Below are positions 9,483 to 18,790 of a DNA stretch of 49,961 nucleotides, piece by piece; positions within the stretch are counted from its first letter, which is position 1, and each line of letters starts with the position of its first letter. The stretch is from NCBI GenBank assembly GCA_027858895.1, contig JAQIBX010000047.1, positions 1-49,961 on the forward strand, given 5' to 3'. Source of the stretch: Desulfuromusa sp. (GTDB taxonomy: Bacteria > Desulfobacterota > Desulfuromonadia > Desulfuromonadales > Geopsychrobacteraceae). The notes under the pieces are model-generated. The model saw nothing but the letters and a program-made list of their open reading frames with translations, did no database searches and was not told where the DNA came from. Both the position numbers and the translations under genes were made by a program.

Positions 9483-10465
9483 TTAGAGTACTTATCCAAA
9501 ATCGCTGCTACGTCTTTCTTTGACTTGGCTTTAAACCCGGCAACGATCTTTTTGGCGGCTGCATCCAGAGTCTCGCCGAATTCAGCACTCTCGTTAGAAA
9601 CGACCATGCCATGCTCTTGAATCACTTTGATCCCCTCTTCATGACGTGCTTGAGAATTTTGCCATTGCTGCTTCTCTGTTTCGGCGGCGGCTTTCAGAAT
9701 CGCATCTTGTTGCTCTTTGGACAGAGCTTTCCAATAATCGAGGTTTATGGTCACCATGTTGAGTGGGTAGGCGTAGTTGATCGCTTTAAATCCTTTGAGA
9801 ACTTCCCAGAATTTACCGTTTTTAGACGATTCGGCTGAGGTAAGAACCGAGTCGATCATGCCGGTGGTCAAAGAAGAATAGACTTCACCCCAAGGCAGGG
9901 AGACTGGAGAGCCACCGAGTGAACGCAGGAATTCGGCACCATTTTTATCATACGTCCGGGTTTTGAGGTTTTTCAGGTCGGCTTTGGAATTGACAATGTT
10001 TTTTGTGACCAAACCACTCGGGGGCCAAGGTGCGGCGTAAAGGAACTTTTGCTTCCATTTAAGGGCAGATTTTTCATAAATTGGTTTGGTATCGCTATAA
10101 AGCTGTTTTGCTTCATCGAAGCTTCCGACCAGGCGAGGGAGAGAACTGATACCAAAGGCATGCTCACTGCCGGCAACGACGCCCATAAGGATGTCGGACA
10201 TGGGGACTTGGCCGTCCTTAATTGTCTTGAGCAGTTCTGGACCTTTGAAACCAAGACTGCCACCAGGATGAACGGTAATTTGTACACTACCATCGGAGTA
10301 CTTCCCAGCCAGCTTGGCAAATTCCATTGCGCCCATCGTATGGAAACTTGTTGCGCCATAGACTGCGTTTAAGTCAAGCTTTACCACATCCTTGGCCAAA
10401 GCTTGAGCTCCAAAGAACAACCCGACTAGCATCACAGTCAAAACACTCTTCTTTAGCATCTTCAT
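9479..10465 (-). CDS. TRAP transporter periplasmic binding protein (DctP type)
   Basis: A 328-residue DctP/TAXI-like binding protein with a typical Sec signal peptide (MKMLKKSVLTVMLVGLFF... cleaved near AQALA). The mature part has the DctP pattern: HPGGSLGFKGPELLKTIKDG near residue 60 and the LKNLKTRTYDKNGAEFLRSL region that holds the carboxylate-binding Arg. It delivers substrate to the membrane subunits. First gene of the operon; GAAGGGAGAA precedes the ATG. Residues alone do not fix the ligand. Confidence 0.92.
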   Translation of the reverse strand: MKMLKKSVLTVMLVGLFFGAQALAKDVVKLDLNAVYGATSFHTMGAMEFAKLAGKYSDGSVQITVHPGGSLGFKGPELLKTIKDGQVPMSDILMGVVAGSEHAFGISSLPRLVGSFDEAKQLYSDTKPIYEKSALKWKQKFLYAAPWPPSGLVTKNIVNSKADLKNLKTRTYDKNGAEFLRSLGGSPVSLPWGEVYSSLTTGMIDSVLTSAESSKNGKFWEVLKGFKAINYAYPLNMVTINLDYWKALSKEQQDAILKAAAETEKQQWQNSQARHEEGIKVIQEHGMVVSNESAEFGETLDAAAKKIVAGFKAKSKKDVAAILDKYSK

Positions 10466-10494
10466 TTCTCCCTTCTGATGTTATTGTCTATGAA

Positions 10495-10511
10495 CATCCG
10501 CCATTCGGATG
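10495..10511. promoter_or_regulatory. Palindrome upstream of the TRAP/Pxp operon
   Basis: Perfect 6-base arms (CATCCG / CGGATG) with a five-base centre, 30 bases upstream of the binding-protein ATG. It could be an operator or a leader hairpin. A second, weaker inverted pair (ACACCT/AGGTGT) lies near 10540-10569. Confidence 0.35.
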
Positions 10512-10773
10512 CCCTTTTTTAGTATTCATTTATGGACACCTTTCGCTCCCGCTAGGGGGTGGAGGTGTTCGTGGTCAATATTCTAAAATGGAATGAATTT
10601 TTACCTCTTTTGATTGAAATTACGTCGAGATTTAAGTTTTCAAATACGTGACACAGGCACCAGGTAAACCTATTAAGTGAGATCAGCAGAACATCGTTTG
10701 TTAATAGCCTAGCCATCTTCTCTCGTCATGTCAAGGCTATATTCATAATTTATCTATAAAACGTATATAAAAT

Positions 10774-10813
10774 ATTGTCGTATTGTCGTATTGTCGTATT
10801 GTCGTATTGTCGG
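10774..10813. repeat. Five tandem copies of an 8-base repeat (ATTGTCGT)
   Basis: Four exact copies and a fifth differing in its last base, in the 420-base gap between the TRAP operon and the ABC-F gene. The copy number could vary by slippage. It lies about 70 bases upstream of the ABC-F start, near where a promoter would be. The rest of the gap holds AT-rich sequence and short hairpins. Confidence 0.9.
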
Positions 10814-10885
10814 ATTGAAAGTTTTTCTTGCCCGAGGATGTTCAACATGTTAACAGAGCAAGATTTTTTTCTTGCGAGGTAAACT

Positions 10886-12520
10886 ATGGTCCATCTGACT
10901 GATATTACCAAACAGCACGGCAATCGGGTGTTGTTCAAAAATGCTGGATTTCAGATTCTGCCCGGCAGTCGAACCGGCCTGGTTGGTCCAAACGGTGCGG
11001 GGAAATCGACTATTTTTCGTCTAATCACCGGCGAGGAAGGACTTGATGGCGGGGAAATCTCCTGTGCAAAAAAGACTGTGATTGGCTATTTTTCGCAGGA
11101 TGTCGGAGATATGTCAGGTCGCAGTGCTCTGGAAGAGGTGGTTGCTGCTTCGGAAGCGACAGTGGCACTTGGGGAAGAGATCCGCAAGATGGAAACGCAG
11201 ATGTGCGAACTGCTGCCGGATGATGAGATGACACAATTGCTGGAACGCTATGGCAATGTGCAGCAGGAATTTGAACATCGTGGTGGTTATGATCTGGAAT
11301 CGCGGGCTCAAACGGTGCTCACCGGCCTCGGTATCGGTCCCGCTGACTATGATCAGCCAGTCGAGAGTTTCAGTGGTGGTTGGAAGATGCGGATTGCCCT
11401 GGCGCGGATTCTGACCCTGAACCCTGACGTTCTACTGCTTGACGAACCAACCAACCACCTGGATGTCGAGTCAATTGTCTGGCTGGAAAACTGGTTGGTG
11501 GATGAATACCAGGGGGCGCTGGCGATGACCAGTCACGACCGGGATTTTATGAATCGATTAGTCTCGCGGATTGTCGAGGTTGGTAACGGGGCGATCACCA
11601 GCTATGCGGGTAATTACGATTTTTACTTGCGTGAACGGGAAGTGCGGCGTGAACAGTTAGTTGCTAGCCATAAACGTCAGCAGGAAATGCTCGCCAAGGA
11701 AGAGGACTTCATCGCCCGGTTTGCCGCTCGCGCCTCCCATGCGGCTCAGGTTCAGTCGCGGGTGAAAAAATTGGAAAAAATAGCAAGAATTGAGCTCCCA
11801 CCCGAACAGAAAACAGTCAAATTCGAGTTTTCCAAACCGCCGCGGAGTGGTGATGATGCCATCGCCATCCAATCATTGGCAAAAAACTGGCAAATCGATG
11901 GTGGAGTTGATAAACCGGTTTTCTCAGGGATTTCGGGAATGGTCAGACGTGGTGACAAGATTGCTGTGGTCGGGATCAATGGGGCGGGTAAATCAACTTT
12001 TCTCAAAACCCTCTCCGGGCAGACCGAGCCAAGCAAAGGGACGGTAACAATTGGTGCCAACGTGTTTTCCGGTTATTTCAGCCAACATTCCATGGAGCTA
12101 CTTAATTCGAAAAAAACAGTTTTTGAGTCGGTACAAGATGCCCTGCCGCAGCTGACTATTGGCGTGCTACACAACCTTTGTGCGGCTTTTTTGTTTCAGG
12201 GGGATGATGTTGACAAGCGGGTTGACAAACTTTCTGGCGGAGAGAAGTCGCGACTGGTGTTGGCAACCCTGCTTGGTCGACCGCTTAATTTGCTGATTCT
12301 GGATGAACCGACCAACCATCTGGATATTCAATCACGTGAAGTTTTGTTGAAGGCGTTGCAGAACTTTGCTGGAACTCTGCTATTGGTGAGTCACGACCGG
12401 CATTTTCTTCGTTCACTGGTCGATCGGGTGTTCGAGATCGATCATGGTGCGATGATCCCTTATGAAGGGGGTTACGAATACTATCTGCATAAAACCGGGC
12501 GGGACCCTCAGGCTGTTTAA
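10886..12520 (+). CDS. ABC-F family ATPase
   Basis: A 544-residue soluble protein with two ABC ATPase domains and no membrane segments. Domain 1 has Walker A GPNGAGKST, signature FSGGWKMR and Walker B LLLDEPTNHLD; domain 2 has GINGAGKST, LSGGEKSR and LILDEPTNHLD. A charged linker between them (about residues 240-310) fits the P-site tRNA interaction motif of ABC-F translation factors. It probably acts on the ribosome; the length and lack of a C-terminal coiled coil fit the YbiT/EttA-like groups better than Uup. CGAGGTAAACT precedes the ATG. Monocistronic, converging on tamB. Confidence 0.92.
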   Translation: MVHLTDITKQHGNRVLFKNAGFQILPGSRTGLVGPNGAGKSTIFRLITGEEGLDGGEISCAKKTVIGYFSQDVGDMSGRSALEEVVAASEATVALGEEIRKMETQMCELLPDDEMTQLLERYGNVQQEFEHRGGYDLESRAQTVLTGLGIGPADYDQPVESFSGGWKMRIALARILTLNPDVLLLDEPTNHLDVESIVWLENWLVDEYQGALAMTSHDRDFMNRLVSRIVEVGNGAITSYAGNYDFYLREREVRREQLVASHKRQQEMLAKEEDFIARFAARASHAAQVQSRVKKLEKIARIELPPEQKTVKFEFSKPPRSGDDAIAIQSLAKNWQIDGGVDKPVFSGISGMVRRGDKIAVVGINGAGKSTFLKTLSGQTEPSKGTVTIGANVFSGYFSQHSMELLNSKKTVFESVQDALPQLTIGVLHNLCAAFLFQGDDVDKRVDKLSGGEKSRLVLATLLGRPLNLLILDEPTNHLDIQSREVLLKALQNFAGTLLLVSHDRHFLRSLVDRVFEIDHGAMIPYEGGYEYYLHKTGRDPQAV

Positions 12521-12590
12521 CAGTGCTTCTCTTGCGTCCTAGTCGTTTCCCTGTGAGTTTTTGTTTTAGCTGTTTTTGGCAGTTATCTGT

Positions 12591-15500
12591 CTATTCGATC
12601 TCGATGCGATAGAACATGTCGATACCGCTTTCAGTGCCGATGCTCGATTCAACTTCCCAGGCTGGTGTGAGGTTGTAGCGAACCTTGACTTCGTTGGTGT
12701 TGCTGAACAGGGAATAGCCAAGGCTGATATAGAGGTCGGGGCTAATGTACTTGCCGGTGGTGATAATGGAGGAGTTGACGTCTCCATCGCCGGAGCTGAT
12801 GTCGAGGACATCCAGCCCCAGTCGGCTTTTCAGCTGTTCCTGCAGCAGGACCGATTCTCCCTGCGACAGCAACGTGCTGGCCGCAGTCATCAGCAGGTCG
12901 GTCTGGCCGCTGTCGGCACCGATTGGCCGGCCGATGACGATATATGACAGAATGTCAGCTTCGGCCATGACCGGTTCTGAATAAAGCTGTACGATCGGCG
13001 CCTTAGGCGTGCCGGTGACCTTGACCCCTGCCTGTACCTCACCCGCTTTTCGCAGTGCCAAAATATCAAGAGTCGGCTGATCGAGCGGACCGCCGGTGAA
13101 AAAGAGGTTGCCGCGGCTGATGTCCAGACTGACGCCGTAGCTGGAATATTTCCCCTTGGCAACGCGGATCTCGCCGTTGGCTACCAGTTCCTGCTTGGCG
13201 GCCGACTGCAGCCGCAGATTTCCCTCCAATCGTGCATCTATTCCGGCGGTGTTAAGCAACACCCGCTCGCCGAGGACTAACTGCAGGTCGATATCATGCT
13301 GCAACTTTGGCTGGCGCGTGGACGGGGTTTCTCTGTCGACCACCAGCAGATCTGGGCTGTTGACGGCCTGCGCGGTTTTCTGCTTGCCGCTGATCAGCAC
13401 ATCGGGGAATTGCACCTGGCCCCGTATCCTGACGTTCTCGCCGGTTCCGTCAATCACCAGTTCGGGATTAGCATGAACCTGCAGTTCCGGCAGGTTGATC
13501 AGTTGAAAATTTTCTCCTTTGAGCTGTAGTTGGTAGGCAGCGGGGAACCAGTTCTGCAGTTCGAGCTGACCGCTTCCGTCGAGTCTCCCTTTGCCGGAGC
13601 TGAGTTGTAGTTTGGCAATCTCGACACGATTCTCGGCAAAATTCCCCTCCAGTTCGATTTCGTTCAACTGTACGCCGACGGTTGGGAGGAATATCCCGGC
13701 ATCAAACAGATGGAAGTTTCCCAGTAAGTTCGGCTGCTGCCAGCTTCCGGCCAGTTGCAGGTCGAGTTTGAGTTGGCCATGACTTTCCTGAACGCGGCCG
13801 GGGAAAACGATCGACAATAGGCCGAGCTCCTGCAGATGGGCGTTCAGGTTGGCGTCCACTGGCGCGGTCTGGTCGAATGCCAGCGGCAGCCTTGCGGCCA
13901 GCGGCAGACCGAAGGCGGCTTCGATGCTGCCCTGTTCGCGCAGCTGTAAGTTTAGTTTTCCCAGCAGGCGATTCTGCCACTGCCAGCTGAGCTTGGCTGC
14001 ACTGATGTCGGCACTGATAATGCTATCTTCTTCCTGCCAGTAAAAACGTCCCGCTCCGGTTTTAGCCTCCCCCTTGAGGCTCAGAGGCTCATCAGCTTGC
14101 CAGCTACCGATGGTATTCCAACCAAGTGTTCCGCTGATGTTCAGCTCTGGAGGCAGCCAGGGATGGAACATCTTCAGCGGGAAATCGCGCCCGGTCAACT
14201 GCAGGTCTCCCTGTTGTGGCCAGCTGAAATCGGCTGCTTGAGGTGAGGTCAAAACCCCGTTCAGATTGCCGCCATTCGACAGTATTATTTGCAGAGAACT
14301 GCGTAACCCCCGCTCATCCCAGTCGACCAGTATGTCACTGCTTGATAGCTTCAGGTTCAGCTGTTGGCGCTGCAATTCTCCTGCAACAGTGATTTTTCCA
14401 TGAATCTGGTTTGATTGCCCGTGCTCAAGTTCAAGAGTTCCATGACTCACTCCTGAAATATGCCAATCAGCCAACATGGGGCGGAGCAAGGACAAATCCA
14501 GATTTTGCCAGCGGAGTTTTGCGGCACCCTGCTGCAGTTCCGGGAGGTAGTTACCCTGTAGCTGCAACTCGCTGTCATTGTCGCTGCGCAGCGACAGCAG
14601 GTCGACGTTTAATAGATTTGCGGAGAGAACAACCGGCACTGCCTGTCGTAAGTGCCAGTTGCCGATACGAGCATCAGCTCCTTGAAAGTTGGACAGTTCG
14701 CCGCGCCACTGCTGCTCAATCCAGCCGCCCCTGAAACTGGCTGAAATGCTACTTGGTTGCTGTGTAAGGTTCAGCGTCAACTGGTGGTTGTCGAGAGCTC
14801 CCTGGATATCTATCTTAATCTGCTCAATATCCAGCCCCAGTTGCCGATTGTGCAGCAGCCGTCCAATAAATTGCAGTTGCCAGGGTCCGGTCGCATCATC
14901 TGTTGCTGCCTGCAGGTCTAGTTTGCCAAGCTGCCACTCTTGGAAGGCCAGTTTTTCTGCGTCAGCATTCAACTCGGCGGAAAGCTTCTGGTTGTGCCAG
15001 CGGAGCCAACCGTTCCCTGAGAATCGTCCCGTCGCGTCGGCCAGCAGTTGTTGCAAGCGTTCGATCTGCCAGTTGATTGCCAGCCTTTTTCCGGGATTGC
15101 CGCTGGCCTGCAACAGCATGCCGTCGCCGCGTAGTTGTAACTGTTCGACCTGCAGGGAATTATCTTGTAATTTGATTTGTGCCACGCCGGACAAGGGCTG
15201 ATTCTGCAGGGTAGAATCGTGTAATTGAAACTGCAACTGGCCCCGAAGTGGTTCTTCTGGACTCGCGTTAAGATCGGCCTGAAAATCCAGGTTCAGACGT
15301 CCGGCTAGCTGGGGGTGGATGTCCTGCGGATCGATACCTCGGCCTGTCAGTTGCGTCTTCAGTTGCCAGCCTTTTTTCCAGCCGATCTGAGCCTGACCGT
15401 CGAGTATACCGTTCAGCCATTCACCGTGCAGGTTGTTCAGGGTCAGTTGTTCGAAGTCTCCGGTGAAATCTCCTGCCAAGCTGGCGTCGGTCAGGCCTGT

Positions 15501-16502
15501 CCCATGATTTTTCAAGTCGAACTGGCCGCTGTATGCTTCCAGACCCCCCTTGATCTGTACCGTACCGGATAGTTGCACCGGTTGTCCGGTTTCTGCCTGC
15601 AGATCAATTTTGCTGAACTGTAACTGGCTGATCAGTTCGGGGTTGTTGCCGTTGAACAGCAAACTGCCGTTCGCAGTAATTTCCCCGGGATGATTGTGTC
15701 GGCTCAACTGCAGCTGTTGGAACTGTAATTGCTCCGCTGTTAACCCCAGTTCGGCCGCCGCTGCCAGCAACTTTCCCTCTGGCCCGGTGATGCCGAGTGT
15801 CGCGGATCCATGTAAAATTTGTCCGGCAGTTCCCGGCTTCAGGTCGATTTGTAGCTGCAGTTGCCGCCATGCTGCTGCTGAATCGCGCGCGTCGACCTGG
15901 GCGGCGAGCTTCAGCAATGGCAGGTTTAGTCCGCAACTGAAGGAACCGCTCCCTTGCAGGTCAGCGGTTTTAAGTATGAGTTCTTTGGCATGTAGGCTGC
16001 TGTTCTGCCAGAGCAGGTTGCCACGAAACAGTTCGATTTTCAGTGGTTTCTGGTCTTGCTGTTGCCAGCTGAAATTGTGTATTTCGACGTCGCTAAGATC
16101 GGCATGAAGCTGGTCCAACAGCCAGGGTGTTTTCGGCCAGTGGAAATCTTCCATTGATTTTTTCTGTTGAACTGCCGTGGATTTGATCTGCAGGTGTTCA
16201 ACGCGCAGTTGACCTATTTCCAAGGTGAGATGCAGCAGACTGCTCAGTTGATTGTGCATTGAAAAATGACCGAGGTGAAGCTGTACTTCCTTATGGCGTA
16301 ATTCAATATCGTCGAGCTGCAGCGTTCCGCCGAGTGTTCCTTCGATCTGCCCGATGCTCAGTTCAGTGCCCGTCCAGACAGGCAGGCGGTTCAGCACCCA
16401 GCGGGTTCCCGCCGGAGAATAGAGCAGCCAGCTCCCCGTGCCGAGTAGCAGCAGGGTCAACAAACCAGCAAGAACAACTGCGGACCACCAGAACCTCACC
16501 AT
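12591..16502 (-). CDS. tamB: Translocation and assembly module TamB
   Basis: A 1303-residue protein with one N-terminal membrane anchor (VVLAGLLTLLLLGTGSWLL) and a very long beta-rich body full of short amphipathic strands, as expected for the periplasm-spanning groove of TamB/AsmA-like proteins. The last ~300 residues form the DUF490 domain, ending SLGYSLFSNTNEVKVRYNLTP. It links the inner membrane to TamA and takes part in outer-membrane protein or phospholipid delivery. Its start overlaps the tamA stop by seven bases. Gln/Leu richness (LQL-type repeats) reflects the repeated strands. Confidence 0.93.
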   Translation of the reverse strand: MVRFWWSAVVLAGLLTLLLLGTGSWLLYSPAGTRWVLNRLPVWTGTELSIGQIEGTLGGTLQLDDIELRHKEVQLHLGHFSMHNQLSSLLHLTLEIGQLRVEHLQIKSTAVQQKKSMEDFHWPKTPWLLDQLHADLSDVEIHNFSWQQQDQKPLKIELFRGNLLWQNSSLHAKELILKTADLQGSGSFSCGLNLPLLKLAAQVDARDSAAAWRQLQLQIDLKPGTAGQILHGSATLGITGPEGKLLAAAAELGLTAEQLQFQQLQLSRHNHPGEITANGSLLFNGNNPELISQLQFSKIDLQAETGQPVQLSGTVQIKGGLEAYSGQFDLKNHGTGLTDASLAGDFTGDFEQLTLNNLHGEWLNGILDGQAQIGWKKGWQLKTQLTGRGIDPQDIHPQLAGRLNLDFQADLNASPEEPLRGQLQFQLHDSTLQNQPLSGVAQIKLQDNSLQVEQLQLRGDGMLLQASGNPGKRLAINWQIERLQQLLADATGRFSGNGWLRWHNQKLSAELNADAEKLAFQEWQLGKLDLQAATDDATGPWQLQFIGRLLHNRQLGLDIEQIKIDIQGALDNHQLTLNLTQQPSSISASFRGGWIEQQWRGELSNFQGADARIGNWHLRQAVPVVLSANLLNVDLLSLRSDNDSELQLQGNYLPELQQGAAKLRWQNLDLSLLRPMLADWHISGVSHGTLELEHGQSNQIHGKITVAGELQRQQLNLKLSSSDILVDWDERGLRSSLQIILSNGGNLNGVLTSPQAADFSWPQQGDLQLTGRDFPLKMFHPWLPPELNISGTLGWNTIGSWQADEPLSLKGEAKTGAGRFYWQEEDSIISADISAAKLSWQWQNRLLGKLNLQLREQGSIEAAFGLPLAARLPLAFDQTAPVDANLNAHLQELGLLSIVFPGRVQESHGQLKLDLQLAGSWQQPNLLGNFHLFDAGIFLPTVGVQLNEIELEGNFAENRVEIAKLQLSSGKGRLDGSGQLELQNWFPAAYQLQLKGENFQLINLPELQVHANPELVIDGTGENVRIRGQVQFPDVLISGKQKTAQAVNSPDLLVVDRETPSTRQPKLQHDIDLQLVLGERVLLNTAGIDARLEGNLRLQSAAKQELVANGEIRVAKGKYSSYGVSLDISRGNLFFTGGPLDQPTLDILALRKAGEVQAGVKVTGTPKAPIVQLYSEPVMAEADILSYIVIGRPIGADSGQTDLLMTAASTLLSQGESVLLQEQLKSRLGLDVLDISSGDGDVNSSIITTGKYISPDLYISLGYSLFSNTNEVKVRYNLTPAWEVESSIGTESGIDMFYRIEIE

Positions 16503-18268
16503 CCGAACCCCACACTCACATGCAGCCGATATTTATTTTTAGCCTTGCCGATCTGGCGGGCCAGATCAAGACGCAATGGGCCGATGCGGGTGTAACGACT
16601 GACCCCGATTCCGGCGCCCTGTTCAAGTTCATAATCGGAAAGTGAGTCGAAGGCGTTACCGATATCATAAAAGACCGCAATACCCCAATTCGGGTTAAGG
16701 CGTTTTTCTAATTCAAGATTTGCGACCAGCAGATGCTTGCCGCCAATGACCTGCCCCTGATCATCTGTAGGGCCGAGCGACTGATAGCTGTAACCACGGA
16801 CGCTACGATCTCCCCCGGCGAAAAAGCGCAGCGAGGCCGGCAACCCGTTAAAAGGGTCGTTGTGCCAGGTCGTTCCCCCGCGCAAGCGCAGCAGCAGGGA
16901 ATATTGACGGGGAAGGGGGCGCAGGGCGGTTATCTGCCCGGAAAGTTGCAGCAAGCTGGTATCGGATAGCAGCGCATTATGACTGCCCTGCAATTTCAGA
17001 CTGGCCTGTATGCCGCGGCGTGGGGTCAACGGATCATCGACCTGCCGCCAGCTAAGACGCACCCCTGGCAGCAGCATTTGTGATCGGTTGGTCTCGTCGC
17101 CAATCCGGGAGTGTTCCTGCGACAGGCGGACAAACAGCGAGCCGGTCAAACTTTTGCGGAACGATCGCTGGTATTCTCCTTCGCTGAACAGCTCGCGACT
17201 TAAGTAACTATCGGTTTCTTCACGATCGACACCTACGCGCAGCAGGGTTTGACTGTCAAGGCGATCCAGATCAGGAATAATGTAGGTGCTCAGGATCGAT
17301 TGCTTTTTTTCTGCCAGCACCAGTTCCCCCTGCAGTTCATGGCCGCGATGTAACAGGTTCAGATTGCGATAGCGGAGTGACCCGCGCACTCCGGTGTCGG
17401 TTCCATAGCCGATGCCGGGACGCAACCGGTGACGTGGGGCTGGCTGCAGGTCGATCTGCACCGGCATCAAATCTGCCTCTTTCTGATCGGTCAACGGGTG
17501 AATGCTGATGCTGCGGAACAGGTCAGCATTGAGCAGGTTGAGCTGGGTCTGGCCGAGCTGATTGTGAGAGAAGTATTCCCCTTCACTGTAGCTGAGATAG
17601 CGATTCAGAAAGCGTTCCGGATAGCTGCCGCGACCTACGAATAAGGTTTTTCCGAAGCGGTAACGGACACCGCTGTCAAGTCGCAGAATGATATCGACCT
17701 TACGCTTGCCGCGATCGACCAGAATCTGATGTTGTCGAAAGCCAGCATCAAGATAGCCCAGATTAACCGCCCCTTTCAGTAGCGCAGTTTTCCCTGCTTC
17801 GTAAAGATCCTGGCGCAGAATATTGTCGGTTTGCAGTGGAAATTCTGCAAGTACCTGTCGCAGTTCCGGAAGGTCGGCACCGGGTCCGGTCAGATTAAGT
17901 TCGAGATTAGTCACTCGCAGAGGTTCGTCGGGGCTGATGTCAATATTGAGTTGATACTCTCCAGGTTCGATTTGCTCGATCAGGCTGCTGACCTGGCTGT
18001 GGAAATATCCGTAGGGTTCAAGGATGCCGCTGACCAGTTCTGGCAATTGCTTTTGGTAGCGCCGGAGCCAGCGTTTGTTGATCTCATCCCCGCTGGTCAG
18101 GGAGGAAGGGAGAACCAGGGCTGTTTCAAGGATTTTCTGCAGCTCGCTGTCGATGCCCTGAATATTTAAATACAGCGATTCAGCACTGCAGGGAACAGGT
18201 AACAACAGAAGGCAGAAGAGTAGCAGGTAGAAGAAAGATTTCATCGAAACGGGTGCCCTGGCGAACAT
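16496..18268 (-). CDS. tamA: Translocation and assembly module TamA (Omp85 family)
   Basis: A 590-residue Omp85-family outer-membrane protein: signal peptide ending near PCSAES, about three POTRA-like modules (residues ~30-250), then a 16-strand barrel with the Omp85 signature GGDRSVRGYSYQSLGP near residue 490. It ends in a C-terminal aromatic (FGW), the BAM recognition signal. It partners TamB encoded directly downstream. Two ATGs are possible (18268 or 18244, giving MKSFFYLL...); neither has a clear ribosome site. Confidence 0.92.
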   Translation of the reverse strand: MFARAPVSMKSFFYLLLFCLLLLPVPCSAESLYLNIQGIDSELQKILETALVLPSSLTSGDEINKRWLRRYQKQLPELVSGILEPYGYFHSQVSSLIEQIEPGEYQLNIDISPDEPLRVTNLELNLTGPGADLPELRQVLAEFPLQTDNILRQDLYEAGKTALLKGAVNLGYLDAGFRQHQILVDRGKRKVDIILRLDSGVRYRFGKTLFVGRGSYPERFLNRYLSYSEGEYFSHNQLGQTQLNLLNADLFRSISIHPLTDQKEADLMPVQIDLQPAPRHRLRPGIGYGTDTGVRGSLRYRNLNLLHRGHELQGELVLAEKKQSILSTYIIPDLDRLDSQTLLRVGVDREETDSYLSRELFSEGEYQRSFRKSLTGSLFVRLSQEHSRIGDETNRSQMLLPGVRLSWRQVDDPLTPRRGIQASLKLQGSHNALLSDTSLLQLSGQITALRPLPRQYSLLLRLRGGTTWHNDPFNGLPASLRFFAGGDRSVRGYSYQSLGPTDDQGQVIGGKHLLVANLELEKRLNPNWGIAVFYDIGNAFDSLSDYELEQGAGIGVSRYTRIGPLRLDLARQIGKAKNKYRLHVSVGFGW

Positions 18269-18376
18269 GTTTGAAAGCTTTCCAGGAGGGCTTTACTCCT
18301 TTTCAAAGACAGAGTTAAAGATTATATTCTAGCATAAAATCAGGTTTACCCATTTAAATGAAATTCAATAGTGGCG

Positions 18377-18790
18377 TTAATCGTCCGGGCGGCCATGCTT
18401 TTTAGCTGACATCGCCAGGATATAAATAGCACCACTCAATAAAACAACAGCGCCTGAGAGGCTTAATAGTAGATAAATGTGAAAGGTATCGGTTACTTTT
18501 TGTACGTCAATGACCAAGTGCCGTGCAAGTGCGGTTATCGCAACAAAAATTAAGAATTCCACAGGCAAACGTTTCGTTTTGAAATACACACCAACCATGG
18601 CTCCCAGTTCTAGATAGATAAAAAGCAATAAAATATCTTTCAGAGCTGCATGGCCTTTTCCTACCATTTGGGCATATTCGTAGGCCGCAGACCAGACGAT
18701 GGTCATAAGGATAACGAATAATGCGAGATAGTGAAAAGAGTCAACCAGAGTTCGGCCAATTTTTTCTATCAACTTCGGGGTGTTATCCAT
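18377..18790 (-). CDS. PsiE-like small inner-membrane protein
   Basis: A 137-residue protein with four hydrophobic segments and the phosphate-starvation-inducible PsiE pattern (FIYLELGAMVGVYFKTKRLPVEFLIFVAITALARHLVID). Function in the family is unknown. The start overlaps the end of the upstream EF-G gene by eight bases, so it is probably translated from the same message. Confidence 0.8.
   Translation of the reverse strand: MDNTPKLIEKIGRTLVDSFHYLALFVILMTIVWSAAYEYAQMVGKGHAALKDILLLFIYLELGAMVGVYFKTKRLPVEFLIFVAITALARHLVIDVQKVTDTFHIYLLLSLSGAVVLLSGAIYILAMSAKKHGRPDD

Noticed and set aside
10750-10938. 62-codon minus-strand frame across the octamer repeat
   Set aside because: Its repetitive TIRQYDN sequence is just the 8-base repeat translated, and it overlaps the ABC-F start.
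12576-16107. Many long plus-strand frames opposite tamB
   Set aside because: They are antisense shadows of a GC-rich repetitive gene, with no ribosome sites or recognised domains.
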